Below are positions 18,046 to 25,999 of a stretch of 40,315 nt of DNA, one piece after another (positions within the stretch are counted from its first letter, which is position 1; every line of letters begins with the position of its first letter). The notes under the pieces are model-generated. The model did no database searches. It saw only the letters and a list, made by a program, of their open reading frames with translations, and had not been told where the DNA came from. This DNA is from Oscillospiraceae bacterium (lineage in GTDB: Bacteria > Bacillota > Clostridia > Oscillospirales > Oscillospiraceae), in the NCBI GenBank assembly GCA_017527825.1, contig JAFXPO010000024.1, positions 1 to 40,315 on the forward strand, read 5' to 3'. Position numbers and translations under genes: made by a program.

Positions 18046-20457
18046 ATGCAGTACGGATATTTTGACGATGAAAACAGAGAGTATGTGATCACGCGACCCG
18101 ATACGCCGGCGCCCTGGGCGAACTACCTCGGCTCCCCGGAGTACGGAGCGCTGATCTCCAACAACGCGGGCGGATACAGCTTCGTAAAGTCCGGCGCGAA
18201 CGGACGCATCCTGCGCTATGTGTTCAACCAGTTCGACCAGCCGGGACGGTACATTTACATCCGCGACAATGCCGACGGCGATTACTGGTCGGCGTCGTGG
18301 CAGCCGGTTGGCAAGGACTTGAAGGACTACCGCAGCGAGTGCCGCCATGGAACCGGGTACACAAGGATCGGCGCGGACTACCGCGGCATCCGCAGTGAGG
18401 CGGCGTATTATGTGCCGCTCGGCAAGACCTACGAGGTCTGGGCGCTCACCGTGGTCAATCACTCCGCCGCGCGCCGCGAGCTGACGCTGACGGGCTACGC
18501 CGAGTTTACAAGCCACGGCAACTATGAGCAGGATCAGATCAACCTGCAATATTCGCAGTTTATCACGCGGACGCTTTACGACCGAAACCGCATCCGCCAG
18601 CAGCTCCACGGGAATCTGGACGCTCTTGCCGGCGGCGAAAAAGTGGACGACAAGGCCGTGACGGAACGTTTTTTCGGAATGACCGGCGCGCCGGTGTCCT
18701 CATTTTGCGGCGACAAGGCAAAATTCCTCGGCGCGTATCACAGCTACGGAAATCCCACTGGCGTGGCAGACGGCGATCTGGGGAACCATCTGAACTACAA
18801 CGGAAACAGCTGCGGCGCGCTATCCGCAATTGTCGCGCTGGAACCGGGCGAGTCGAAAACCGTCGCGTTTGTGCTGGGTGAAAAATCCCCGGAGGAAAGC
18901 GCCGCCATTCTGGAAGCGTATTCGGCGCCGAACACGATTTGCGTGCGGGAGATTAGAGAGCTGCGGGAGGAATGGCGCGCAAGGTTTTCCCGTTTTCGGG
19001 TCAAGTCCCCATCCCCCGCGTTCGACACGATGCTCAACACCTGGAACGCCTATAACTGCTTTATGACCTTCACATGGTCGCGGGCGGCGTCGTTCACCTA
19101 CTGCGGTCTGCGCAACGGCTACGGCTACCGCGATACGGTGCAGGACATTCAGGGGGTGATCCATCTCGCGCCGGAGCAGGCGAAGGAGAAGCTGCGCTTC
19201 ATGCTCTCCGCGCAGGTCGACCACGGCGGCGCGCTGCCGCTGGTAAAATTCACGCACAACGCGGGGCATGAGGACACACCGGAGGATGAGAGCTACGTCA
19301 AGGAGACGGGGCATCCCGCCTATCGCGCGGACGACGCGCTCTGGCTGTTCCCGACGGTTTTCAAGTACGTCGCGGAAACAGGAGATACCGCGTTTCTGGA
19401 TGAAACCGTTCCCTTTGCCAACCGGGATGAAGGTACGGTCTACGAGCACCTCAAGCGTGCGCTGGCGTTTTCCCGGAACCATCTCGGCCCACACGGTCTC
19501 CCCGCGGGACTGTATGCCGACTGGAACGACTGCCTGCGCCTCGGCGCGAACGGCGAATCCTCCTTTGTAGCGTTCCAATATTTCTATGCCTTTACTGTCC
19601 TGCGGGAATTCGCAAAGGAGAAAAACGACGCGGACTATCTCGCCTGGCTTGAGCGGGAGCAGGCGGCGCTGCGTGAGAAGTTAACCGCGCTGTGCTGGAA
19701 TGAGGACCGTTTCATCCGCGGCTTTACCGAGGCAGGCGAGACGATTGGCGAGCGCGGCGCGCCGGAGGCAAATCTCTGGCTCAACCCGCAGAGCTGGGCG
19801 GTCATTAGCGGACTTGCCGATCAGAAGCAGGCAAAGGCGGCGCTCGAACTGGTCAGCGAACACCTGAACACCGCTTACGGCGCGATTTTAATGGCTCCGC
19901 CGTACCATGACCATGCCTTTGACGGCGCGCTTGCTGTGATCTACAACGCGGGCGTCAAGGAAAACGCGGGCATCTTTTCCCAATCGCAAGGCTGGCTGAT
20001 TCTGGCGGAGGCGCTGCTGGGCAACGGCGAGAGGGCTTATCGGTACTTTTGCGAAAACGCGCCCTCTATGCAGAATGACCGCGCGGAGATTCGCGGCATT
20101 GAGCCATACTGCTACGGGCAGTTCACCGAGGGGCCAGACAGTCCGAACCACGGCCGCTCACACGTCCACTGGCTCACAGGCACGGCGTCTACGGTCATGG
20201 TCGGCTGCGTCGAAGGCATCCTCGGTATACGTCCCGACCTGCACGGCATAAAAATCGCTCCTTCCATTCCGAGGGAATGGAAGGAGCTGGAGATCGACAA
20301 GCTGTTTCGCGGGAAGAAGCTGCACATCGTTGTGCGGAACCCGAACGGCAGGGAATCCGGCTGTGAGAGCTTTACCGTGAACGGAACGGAAGTAAATGGG
20401 AATTATGTGCCGGAGGAATTGCTGACAGAGGAAACGGAGATCGTGCTGACGATTTAA
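18046..20457 (+). CDS. GH94 phosphorylase (chitobiose/laminaribiose phosphorylase-like)
   Basis: An 803-residue GH94 enzyme. The run MQYGYFDDENREYVITRPDT and the later HGTGYTRI, GYGYRDTVQD and YADWNDCLRLG segments are close to N,N'-diacetylchitobiose phosphorylase of Vibrio, so a disaccharide phosphorylase is certain as a class. The acceptor sugar (laminaribiose, cellobiose or an amino sugar) is not. The ATG follows AAAGGAGAAACG, 10 bases after the previous stop. It is the last plus-strand gene of the operon. Its TAA overlaps the stop codon of the converging AraC gene by two bases, leaving no room for a separate terminator. Confidence 0.88.
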   Translation: MQYGYFDDENREYVITRPDTPAPWANYLGSPEYGALISNNAGGYSFVKSGANGRILRYVFNQFDQPGRYIYIRDNADGDYWSASWQPVGKDLKDYRSECRHGTGYTRIGADYRGIRSEAAYYVPLGKTYEVWALTVVNHSAARRELTLTGYAEFTSHGNYEQDQINLQYSQFITRTLYDRNRIRQQLHGNLDALAGGEKVDDKAVTERFFGMTGAPVSSFCGDKAKFLGAYHSYGNPTGVADGDLGNHLNYNGNSCGALSAIVALEPGESKTVAFVLGEKSPEESAAILEAYSAPNTICVREIRELREEWRARFSRFRVKSPSPAFDTMLNTWNAYNCFMTFTWSRAASFTYCGLRNGYGYRDTVQDIQGVIHLAPEQAKEKLRFMLSAQVDHGGALPLVKFTHNAGHEDTPEDESYVKETGHPAYRADDALWLFPTVFKYVAETGDTAFLDETVPFANRDEGTVYEHLKRALAFSRNHLGPHGLPAGLYADWNDCLRLGANGESSFVAFQYFYAFTVLREFAKEKNDADYLAWLEREQAALREKLTALCWNEDRFIRGFTEAGETIGERGAPEANLWLNPQSWAVISGLADQKQAKAALELVSEHLNTAYGAILMAPPYHDHAFDGALAVIYNAGVKENAGIFSQSQGWLILAEALLGNGERAYRYFCENAPSMQNDRAEIRGIEPYCYGQFTEGPDSPNHGRSHVHWLTGTASTVMVGCVEGILGIRPDLHGIKIAPSIPREWKELEIDKLFRGKKLHIVVRNPNGRESGCESFTVNGTEVNGNYVPEELLTEETEIVLTI

Positions 20458-21218
20458 CGATTGGCGTCCCAGTTGTTCATGAAATTCTTGTCGCGGTATG
20501 CCTTCGGGGTCATGCCGACCGCGGCGCGGAACTGCTGGATAAAGTGGCTCTGCGACGAATAGGACAGCATACTCGCTATGTCGGAAAGCTCATACCGGCT
20601 GTAGCACAGAAGATTCTTCGCCGCGTCGATTTTTCTTTGGCGGATGTATTCGCTGACGGAGACGCCGACCTCCTGCTTGAAGATTCGCGAGAGATAGGTG
20701 GGCGATATGTTGATCGCATTCGCCAATTCATCTACCGTGATGCGCTCGCCCAGATGGGTGTAGACGTAATCGATCGCATCAGCAACCTGCTTGCTTGATG
20801 CGGCGAGTTTTTTCAGCAACCGCATCCGCCCGGTGAAATCCAGCGCCATTTGGTCGTGGAGCAGAACGATCTTCGCCAGGCTGCCGCTGCGATCCATTTT
20901 CTGGATGTAGTGGTCGCTGAGGGCAAACGCCTCGTTGACCGGCATGCCGCCCTCCGCGCAAAATCGGGCAAGCATCGCCGCCGTGACGACAAAGTGATAT
21001 TTCAGATTCCTGACCGGGTCGTCTGACAAATGCCCCATGTGTTCTGTGTCCTCAAAGACGCCGCGGGTGCAGTTGTCCTGCACCAAATGGATGGCTCCGG
21101 AGGCGACCGCGCGATAAAACATCATTTCTTCGGTGGGATCGCCGCGTGAGACATTCTGCTCTTCGTCGATCTGATCGATTTCCATCGGACGTATCAGCAT
21201 TTTTGCGGCGTCATCCAT
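20454..21218 (-). CDS. AraC-family transcriptional regulator
   Basis: A 254-residue regulator. Residues about 155-250 form the double helix-turn-helix of the AraC/XylS family (TVDELANAINISPTYLSRIF, then SQSHFIQQF...GMTPKAYR). The N-terminal 140 residues are helical without a recognisable cupin fold, so the ligand is not evident. The ATG at 21218 follows a GGGGG run; the frame extends further upstream but has no site there. It is divergent from the binding-protein gene, and two copies of a CATGGATCTGA element in the shared region are its likely targets. It probably activates the importer and perhaps the phosphorylase operon. Confidence 0.9.
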   Translation of the reverse strand: MDDAAKMLIRPMEIDQIDEEQNVSRGDPTEEMMFYRAVASGAIHLVQDNCTRGVFEDTEHMGHLSDDPVRNLKYHFVVTAAMLARFCAEGGMPVNEAFALSDHYIQKMDRSGSLAKIVLLHDQMALDFTGRMRLLKKLAASSKQVADAIDYVYTHLGERITVDELANAINISPTYLSRIFKQEVGVSVSEYIRQRKIDAAKNLLCYSRYELSDIASMLSYSSQSHFIQQFRAAVGMTPKAYRDKNFMNNWDANR

Positions 21219-21246
21219 AAAACCGCCCCCTTTTCGCACAGCATAG

Positions 21247-21337
21247 CATGGATCTGATGTTTTTTCAAGCAATATGATACAGCGGTTTGCGGGCAGCAAA
21301 CTTCGCTGAAAAGTAGTCATGGATCTGACATTTTTTT
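21247..21337. promoter_or_regulatory. Two direct repeats, probable AraC operator sites
   Basis: CATGGATCTGA followed by a T-run occurs at 21247-21265 and again at 21318-21337, 71 bp apart and in the same orientation. The second copy ends 35 bases before the -10 box of the binding-protein promoter, a usual place for an AraC-type activator half-site pair. The first copy is next to the regulator's own start. Confidence 0.6.
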
Positions 21338-21345
21338 GATTTCTT

Positions 21346-21378
21346 TTGATATACCGGGGTTTGTGGAATTTCTATAAT
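21346..21378 (+). promoter_or_regulatory. Importer promoter, activator-dependent
   Basis: A perfect TATAAT (21373-21378) has no good -35 box at 17 bp; the nearest, TTGATA (21346-21351), is 21 bp away. That fits a promoter needing an activator. The leader then contains CAGCCTTTGGGCTG, a small hairpin, before the ribosome binding site AGGAGG. Confidence 0.55.
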
Positions 21379-21437
21379 TGACATTGCAAATCAGCCTTTG
21401 GGCTGGACAAAAATAACAAAACAGGAGGAAACGGATC

Positions 21438-22838
21438 ATGAAGAAAAGAGTACTGAGTCTTTTGCTTGTGGCACTGATGACGGCAAGCCTGCTCGTCGGC
21501 TGCGGCGGCAGCAGCGGCAGCAGTTCGGGCGGCGGCTCAAGCGCCGAGACCGCCGCGCCCATCGACGCGCCGGAGGGCAAGATCATCAACATCTACAGCT
21601 GGAACACAGAGTTCCAGACCCGCGTGGAGGCCGTCTATGACAAGGTTGACCACACCTCCGATGACGGTACGATCACTTACCTGACGGACGGCGCGGAGAT
21701 CCACTGGATCATCAACCCCAACACCGACGGCGTTTACCAGAACAAGCTGGACGAGGCGCTTCTGCGCCAGAGCAGCGCCGCAACGGACGAAAAGGTCGAT
21801 ATGTTCCTGTCCGAAACGGACTACGTCGTCAAGTACACGGACGCGGACGTCAACGTCGCGATCCCGCTGACGACGCTGGGCATTGATCCGGCGACCGATC
21901 TCAAGGATCAGTACGACTTTACCAAGGTCGTTGCCTCTGACGCCAACGGCGTGCAGCGCGGCTCCACCTGGCAAGGCTGCCCGTGCCTGCTGGTCTATCG
22001 CCGTGACATTGCCAACGATGTGTTCGGCACCGACGATCCCGATGAGATCGCCGCCATCTGCGGCGATTGGAGCAAGATGAAGGACGCTGCCGCACAGCTT
22101 AAGGCAAAGGGCTATTTCACCTTCGCGTCCTACGCCGACACCTTCCGCAGCTACGGCAACAGCATCTCCGCGCCGTGGGTCACCGGTACGACGCTGACAG
22201 TTGATCCCCGCATCATGGAGTGGATCTCTGACTCCAAAGAATGGGTGGACGCCGGGTATCTCGATAAGACCATCAAGGGACAGTGGAACGATGACTGGAA
22301 CAAGTCCATGAGCTCCAAGTCCAAGGTGTTTGCGTTCATGTTCCCGGCGTGGGGCATTGACTTCGTTCTGACGCCCAACTGGGATGGCCCCGCGGGTTCC
22401 TGGGGCGTCACCACCGGGCCGCAGGCATTCAACTGGGGCGGCTCCTTCATCCACGGCTGCGTCGGCACCGATAACCCGGAGCACGTCAAGGAAATCATCC
22501 TTGCCCTGACTGCCAACGCGGACAATATGACCAAAATCACGCGGGAATACACCGAGTTCACGAATAACCGCCCTGTGATGAATTCGTTCGCCACCGATGA
22601 ATCCTTCGGTACGGAATTCCTGGGCGGGGAAAACCCCTTCAAGTACTTTGGGCCCGCGGCGGAAGGCATTCAGATGACCACGCTCTCGCCCTACGATCAG
22701 GGCTGCGTCGAGCTGATCCAGAACTCCTTCGGCGACTATCTGCAGGGGCTTGTCGACTTCGACAAGGCGAAGAGCAACTTTGAAATCGCCATCAAGGAGC
22801 GTTATCCCGACCTCACCGAGATCGTCTGGCCGTCCTGA
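21438..22838 (+). CDS. Sugar ABC transporter substrate-binding lipoprotein
   Basis: A 466-residue extracellular solute-binding protein. It has a lipoprotein signal: Lys-Lys-Arg, a hydrophobic stretch, then the lipobox LLVGC with Cys22 as the lipidated residue, followed by a Gly/Ser linker. The mature part has the features of family 1 carbohydrate-binding proteins (IINIYSWN strand, aromatic residues such as GQWNDDWN and FNWGGSF). The ATG follows ACAGGAGGAAAC. It is first of the importer operon; a hairpin after it probably lowers the amount of permease mRNA. The ligand is inferred to be a beta-gluco-oligosaccharide from the neighbouring enzymes. Confidence 0.93.
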   Translation: MKKRVLSLLLVALMTASLLVGCGGSSGSSSGGGSSAETAAPIDAPEGKIINIYSWNTEFQTRVEAVYDKVDHTSDDGTITYLTDGAEIHWIINPNTDGVYQNKLDEALLRQSSAATDEKVDMFLSETDYVVKYTDADVNVAIPLTTLGIDPATDLKDQYDFTKVVASDANGVQRGSTWQGCPCLLVYRRDIANDVFGTDDPDEIAAICGDWSKMKDAAAQLKAKGYFTFASYADTFRSYGNSISAPWVTGTTLTVDPRIMEWISDSKEWVDAGYLDKTIKGQWNDDWNKSMSSKSKVFAFMFPAWGIDFVLTPNWDGPAGSWGVTTGPQAFNWGGSFIHGCVGTDNPEHVKEIILALTANADNMTKITREYTEFTNNRPVMNSFATDESFGTEFLGGENPFKYFGPAAEGIQMTTLSPYDQGCVELIQNSFGDYLQGLVDFDKAKSNFEIAIKERYPDLTEIVWPS

Positions 22839-22856
22839 TTTGACGAACTGACAAGA

Positions 22857-22879
22857 TGAGCGGGGTTTGCCCCCGCTCA
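22857..22879 (+). terminator. Hairpin between binding protein and permease
   Basis: TGAGCGGGG and CCCCGCTCA form a 9-bp stem with a five-base loop. No T-run follows, so it is more likely an mRNA-stabilising or partial-termination element, as is common after binding-protein genes. Confidence 0.6.
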
Positions 22880-22910
22880 TTCTCCAAAAAATAGTGTAAG
22901 GAGTGAGAAC

Positions 22911-23855
22911 GTGGACGACAAGAAACAGCAAAAAAGCATCAGCTATGCCAAATGGGGATATATTTTTATCCTTCCGTTCTTTATCTGCTTTTTTATCTTT
23001 TCCTTTATCCCTCTGCTGGACACCATCCGCTACAGCTTCTATGAGTATTATCGCTCCGGCCTCAAGGAGGTCGGCCCGAACTTCGTGGGTCTTGGAAACT
23101 ACATCGCACTGCTGAAATCCGACCTGCTCAAGTATGCCGGAAATACGTTCATCCTGTGGATGATCGGCTTTGTTCCGCAGATCGTGATCGCGCTGATCCT
23201 CGCCGCGTGGTTCACAGACGCGCGGCTCAAGATCCACGGCGAGCAGTTCTTCAAGGTGGTCATCTACTTACCGAACCTCATTATGGCTTCTGCGTTCGCC
23301 ATGCTGTTCTTTACAATGTTCTCCAACGCGGGGCCGGTCAACAGCATTCTGCAAAGCCTCGGCTGGATCAAAGCGCCCATTGACTTTATGGGCAGCGTCG
23401 GTGGGACGCGCTCGCTGGTCGGACTCATGAACTTCCTCATGTGGTTCGGCAACACGTCGATCATGCTGATGGCGGCGATCATGGGCATCAGCCCGGAACT
23501 GTTCGAGGCGGCGTCGCTCGACGGATGCAACCATACGCAGATCTTCTTCAAGATCACGCTCCCGCTGATCCGCCCGATCCTCTCCTATACCCTCATCACC
23601 TCGCTCATCGGCGGATTGCAGATGTTCGATGTTCCGCAGATCCTGACCAACGGCCAGGGCTCTCCCGACCGCACATCCTATACGCTCATCATGTTCCTCA
23701 ACAGCCATCTGAAGGCTTCCAACTACGGCATGGCCGGTGCGCTGTCAGTGTATCTGTTCATCGTCAGCGGGATTCTCTGCTTCATCGTGTACCGCATGAT
23801 GAACGATGACGGCGAAAAGAAGCCGAAGCGGAACAAGAAGGAGGCGGTGAAATGA
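22911..23855 (+). CDS. Sugar ABC transporter permease (UgpA/MalF type)
   Basis: A 314-residue inner-membrane permease with six predicted helices, the first at about residues 18-38. The cytoplasmic coupling loop EAASLDGCNHTQIFFKITLP is the EAA motif that contacts the ATPase. The GTG start is preceded by AAGGAGTGAG. Its stop overlaps the next start by four bases (ATGA), so the two permeases are made together. Confidence 0.93.
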   Translation: MDDKKQQKSISYAKWGYIFILPFFICFFIFSFIPLLDTIRYSFYEYYRSGLKEVGPNFVGLGNYIALLKSDLLKYAGNTFILWMIGFVPQIVIALILAAWFTDARLKIHGEQFFKVVIYLPNLIMASAFAMLFFTMFSNAGPVNSILQSLGWIKAPIDFMGSVGGTRSLVGLMNFLMWFGNTSIMLMAAIMGISPELFEAASLDGCNHTQIFFKITLPLIRPILSYTLITSLIGGLQMFDVPQILTNGQGSPDRTSYTLIMFLNSHLKASNYGMAGALSVYLFIVSGILCFIVYRMMNDDGEKKPKRNKKEAVK

Positions 23856-24697
23856 ATAACAAGAAGCCGAGCAATGCGCGAAGCATCATCGCGCACGTCA
23901 CGCTGATCATCCTATCGTTCATGTGCCTGTTCTTTTTCTATATTCTGCTCATCAACTCGACCCGCTCGCACGCGGAGCTGCAAAAGGGCTTCTCCGCGCT
24001 GCCCAGCTCGCACTTCATGGAGAACTTCCGGGCGGTGGCGAACGACGGCACCTTCCCGATGCTGCGCGGCATTGTCAACAGCCTGATCGTCTCCGGCTGC
24101 TGCGCCGCCATCTGCACCTATTTCTCGGCGCTGACTGCATACGGTCTTTACGCCTATCGCTTCAAGCTCAAGAACGCGGCGTTTACGTTCATCATGATGA
24201 TCCTCGTCATGCCGACGCAGGTCACGGCAATGGGCTTCCTGCGCCTCATTACCAAGATGGGGATGTACGATACCCTTTGGCCGCTGATCATCCCGTCCAT
24301 CGCGTCGCCCGCTGTGTTCTATTTCATGTACAGCTATCTCCAATCCTCCCTGCCGCTGGCGTTGGTTGAGGCGGCGCGCATCGACGGCTCGGGCGAGTTC
24401 CACACCTTCAACCGCATCGTGCTCCCGATCATGAAGCCGGCGATCGCCGTGCAGGCGATCTTCACCTTTGTGGGGTCGTGGAACAACTACTTCGTTCCCG
24501 CCCTCGTTCTCCAGTCCAAGGACAAGATGACCGTGCCGATCCTGATTGCGACGCTCCGCGGCGCGGACTACATGAACTTCGACATGGGCAAGATCTACAT
24601 GATGATCACGGTCGCCATCGTGCCGATCATCGTTGTGTATCTGTTCCTCTCCAAGTTCATCATCGCGGGCGTGACGCTCGGCGGCGTGAAAGAGTAA
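23852..24697 (+). CDS. Sugar ABC transporter permease (UgpE/MalG type)
   Basis: A 281-residue permease with six helices, partner of the previous one. The EAA loop reads EAARIDGSGEFHTFNRIVLP. The start ATG at 23852 lies in the end of the previous gene, with GGAGG upstream. The ATPase gene follows after 14 bases. Confidence 0.93.
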   Translation: MNNKKPSNARSIIAHVTLIILSFMCLFFFYILLINSTRSHAELQKGFSALPSSHFMENFRAVANDGTFPMLRGIVNSLIVSGCCAAICTYFSALTAYGLYAYRFKLKNAAFTFIMMILVMPTQVTAMGFLRLITKMGMYDTLWPLIIPSIASPAVFYFMYSYLQSSLPLALVEAARIDGSGEFHTFNRIVLPIMKPAIAVQAIFTFVGSWNNYFVPALVLQSKDKMTVPILIATLRGADYMNFDMGKIYMMITVAIVPIIVVYLFLSKFIIAGVTLGGVKE

Positions 24698-24711
24698 AGG
24701 GGGATATAAAA

Positions 24712-25866
24712 ATGGCAGAAGTATCGCTCAAAGGCATCAAGAAAATCTATGACAACAAGGTGACTGCCGTACACGACGTCAACCTTGAGATCAAGGACAA
24801 GGAATTTATCGTCCTTGTCGGCCCGTCCGGCTGCGGCAAGTCCACGACGCTGCGCATGGTGGCGGGTCTGGAGGAAATCTCCGGCGGAGAGCTTTACATC
24901 GGCGGCAAACTGATGAACGGCATTGCGCCGAAGGATCGCGACATCGCGATGGTGTTCCAGAACTACGCGCTCTATCCGCATATGTCGGTGTACGACAACA
25001 TGGCGTTTGCCCTGACGATGCAGAAGGTGCCCAAGGAGCAGATCGATAAAAAGGTGCGTGAGGTGGCGGAGATCCTCGACATCGCACAGTATCTTGAGCG
25101 CAAGCCAAAGGCGCTCTCCGGCGGCCAGCGCCAGCGTGTCGCCATCGGCCGCGCGATGGTACGCGACCCGAAGGTGTTCCTGATGGATGAGCCGCTCAGC
25201 AACCTGGACGCGAAGCTCCGCAATCAGATGCGCGCCGAGATCATCAAGCTCCGCTCCCGCATCAACACGACGTTTATGTATGTGACCCACGACCAGACCG
25301 AGGCCATGACGCTGGCTGATCGAATCGTCATTATGAAGGACGGCTTTGTCAACCAGATCGGCACGCCGCAGGAGCTGTTCAACAAGCCGGTCAATCTGTT
25401 TGTCGCGGGATTCATTGGGATGCCCGTCATGAACTTCTTCGAGGGCTGCCGTCTGCTGCTCGACGGCGACAAGTACTACGCCGAAATTCGCGGCGTCAGG
25501 TTTGAACTGGACGCGTTCCAACAGAAGACGCTCAAATCGAACGGACAAAAGCCCTGTGATATTGTCTGCGGCATTCGTCCGCAGCACATCACGGTGGGCG
25601 AAGGCGACCTGACCGCGACCGTCGAGGTCAACGAGCTGATGGGCAGCGAGTACAATATCCACGCCAGAAGCGGAGACGATGAGGTCGTCATGGTGATCCC
25701 CACCGTGGGACTGGCCACCGACGTTTCCATGGGCAGCAGGATCAACTTCACCGCGCACAGCGACCTGATCCAGCTTTTTGACAAGGAAAGCGGCAACAAC
25801 CTCATCTGGTATGACGCAGGCTCGGCAGCAAATAACGCGCCCGTCTGCAAAGATTATCCATTTTAA
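24712..25866 (+). CDS. Sugar ABC transporter ATP-binding protein (UgpC/MsmK type)
   Basis: A 384-residue ATPase powering the importer. It has Walker A GPSGCGKST, Q-loop VFQNYALYPHMS, signature LSGGQRQRVA, Walker B VFLMDEPLSNLD and switch HD in VTHDQTEA. The last 140 residues form the TOBE/regulatory domain seen in MalK-like proteins. The ATG follows AAAGGGGGA. Many Firmicutes use one shared MsmK for several importers; here the ATPase is inside the operon, so it is probably dedicated to it. Confidence 0.94.
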   Translation: MAEVSLKGIKKIYDNKVTAVHDVNLEIKDKEFIVLVGPSGCGKSTTLRMVAGLEEISGGELYIGGKLMNGIAPKDRDIAMVFQNYALYPHMSVYDNMAFALTMQKVPKEQIDKKVREVAEILDIAQYLERKPKALSGGQRQRVAIGRAMVRDPKVFLMDEPLSNLDAKLRNQMRAEIIKLRSRINTTFMYVTHDQTEAMTLADRIVIMKDGFVNQIGTPQELFNKPVNLFVAGFIGMPVMNFFEGCRLLLDGDKYYAEIRGVRFELDAFQQKTLKSNGQKPCDIVCGIRPQHITVGEGDLTATVEVNELMGSEYNIHARSGDDEVVMVIPTVGLATDVSMGSRINFTAHSDLIQLFDKESGNNLIWYDAGSAANNAPVCKDYPF

Positions 25867-25895
25867 CCTCTCATACTCCTCCTTCATCTTTTTGG

Positions 25896-25929
25896 AATAT
25901 TCCGCTCCGCATCCGCGAGGCGGAATATT
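25896..25929 (+). terminator. Hairpin after the importer operon
   Basis: AATATTCCGC (25896-25905) and GCGGAATATT (25920-25929) form a 10-bp stem with a 14-base loop, followed by only a short T-run. It separates the ATPase from the GH3 gene, which may be reached by read-through. Confidence 0.55.
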
Positions 25930-25999
25930 TCCATATCTGAGATTGAGCCGCGGCGAGTTTCGTGTTAAGCTATCAGCAAATCATCAGGAGGTATCTGCC

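Noticed and set aside
15039..18092. Minus-strand open frame of 1017 codons
   Set aside because: It mirrors the GH161-like gene; its translation has no family motifs and codon bias explains the absence of stops.
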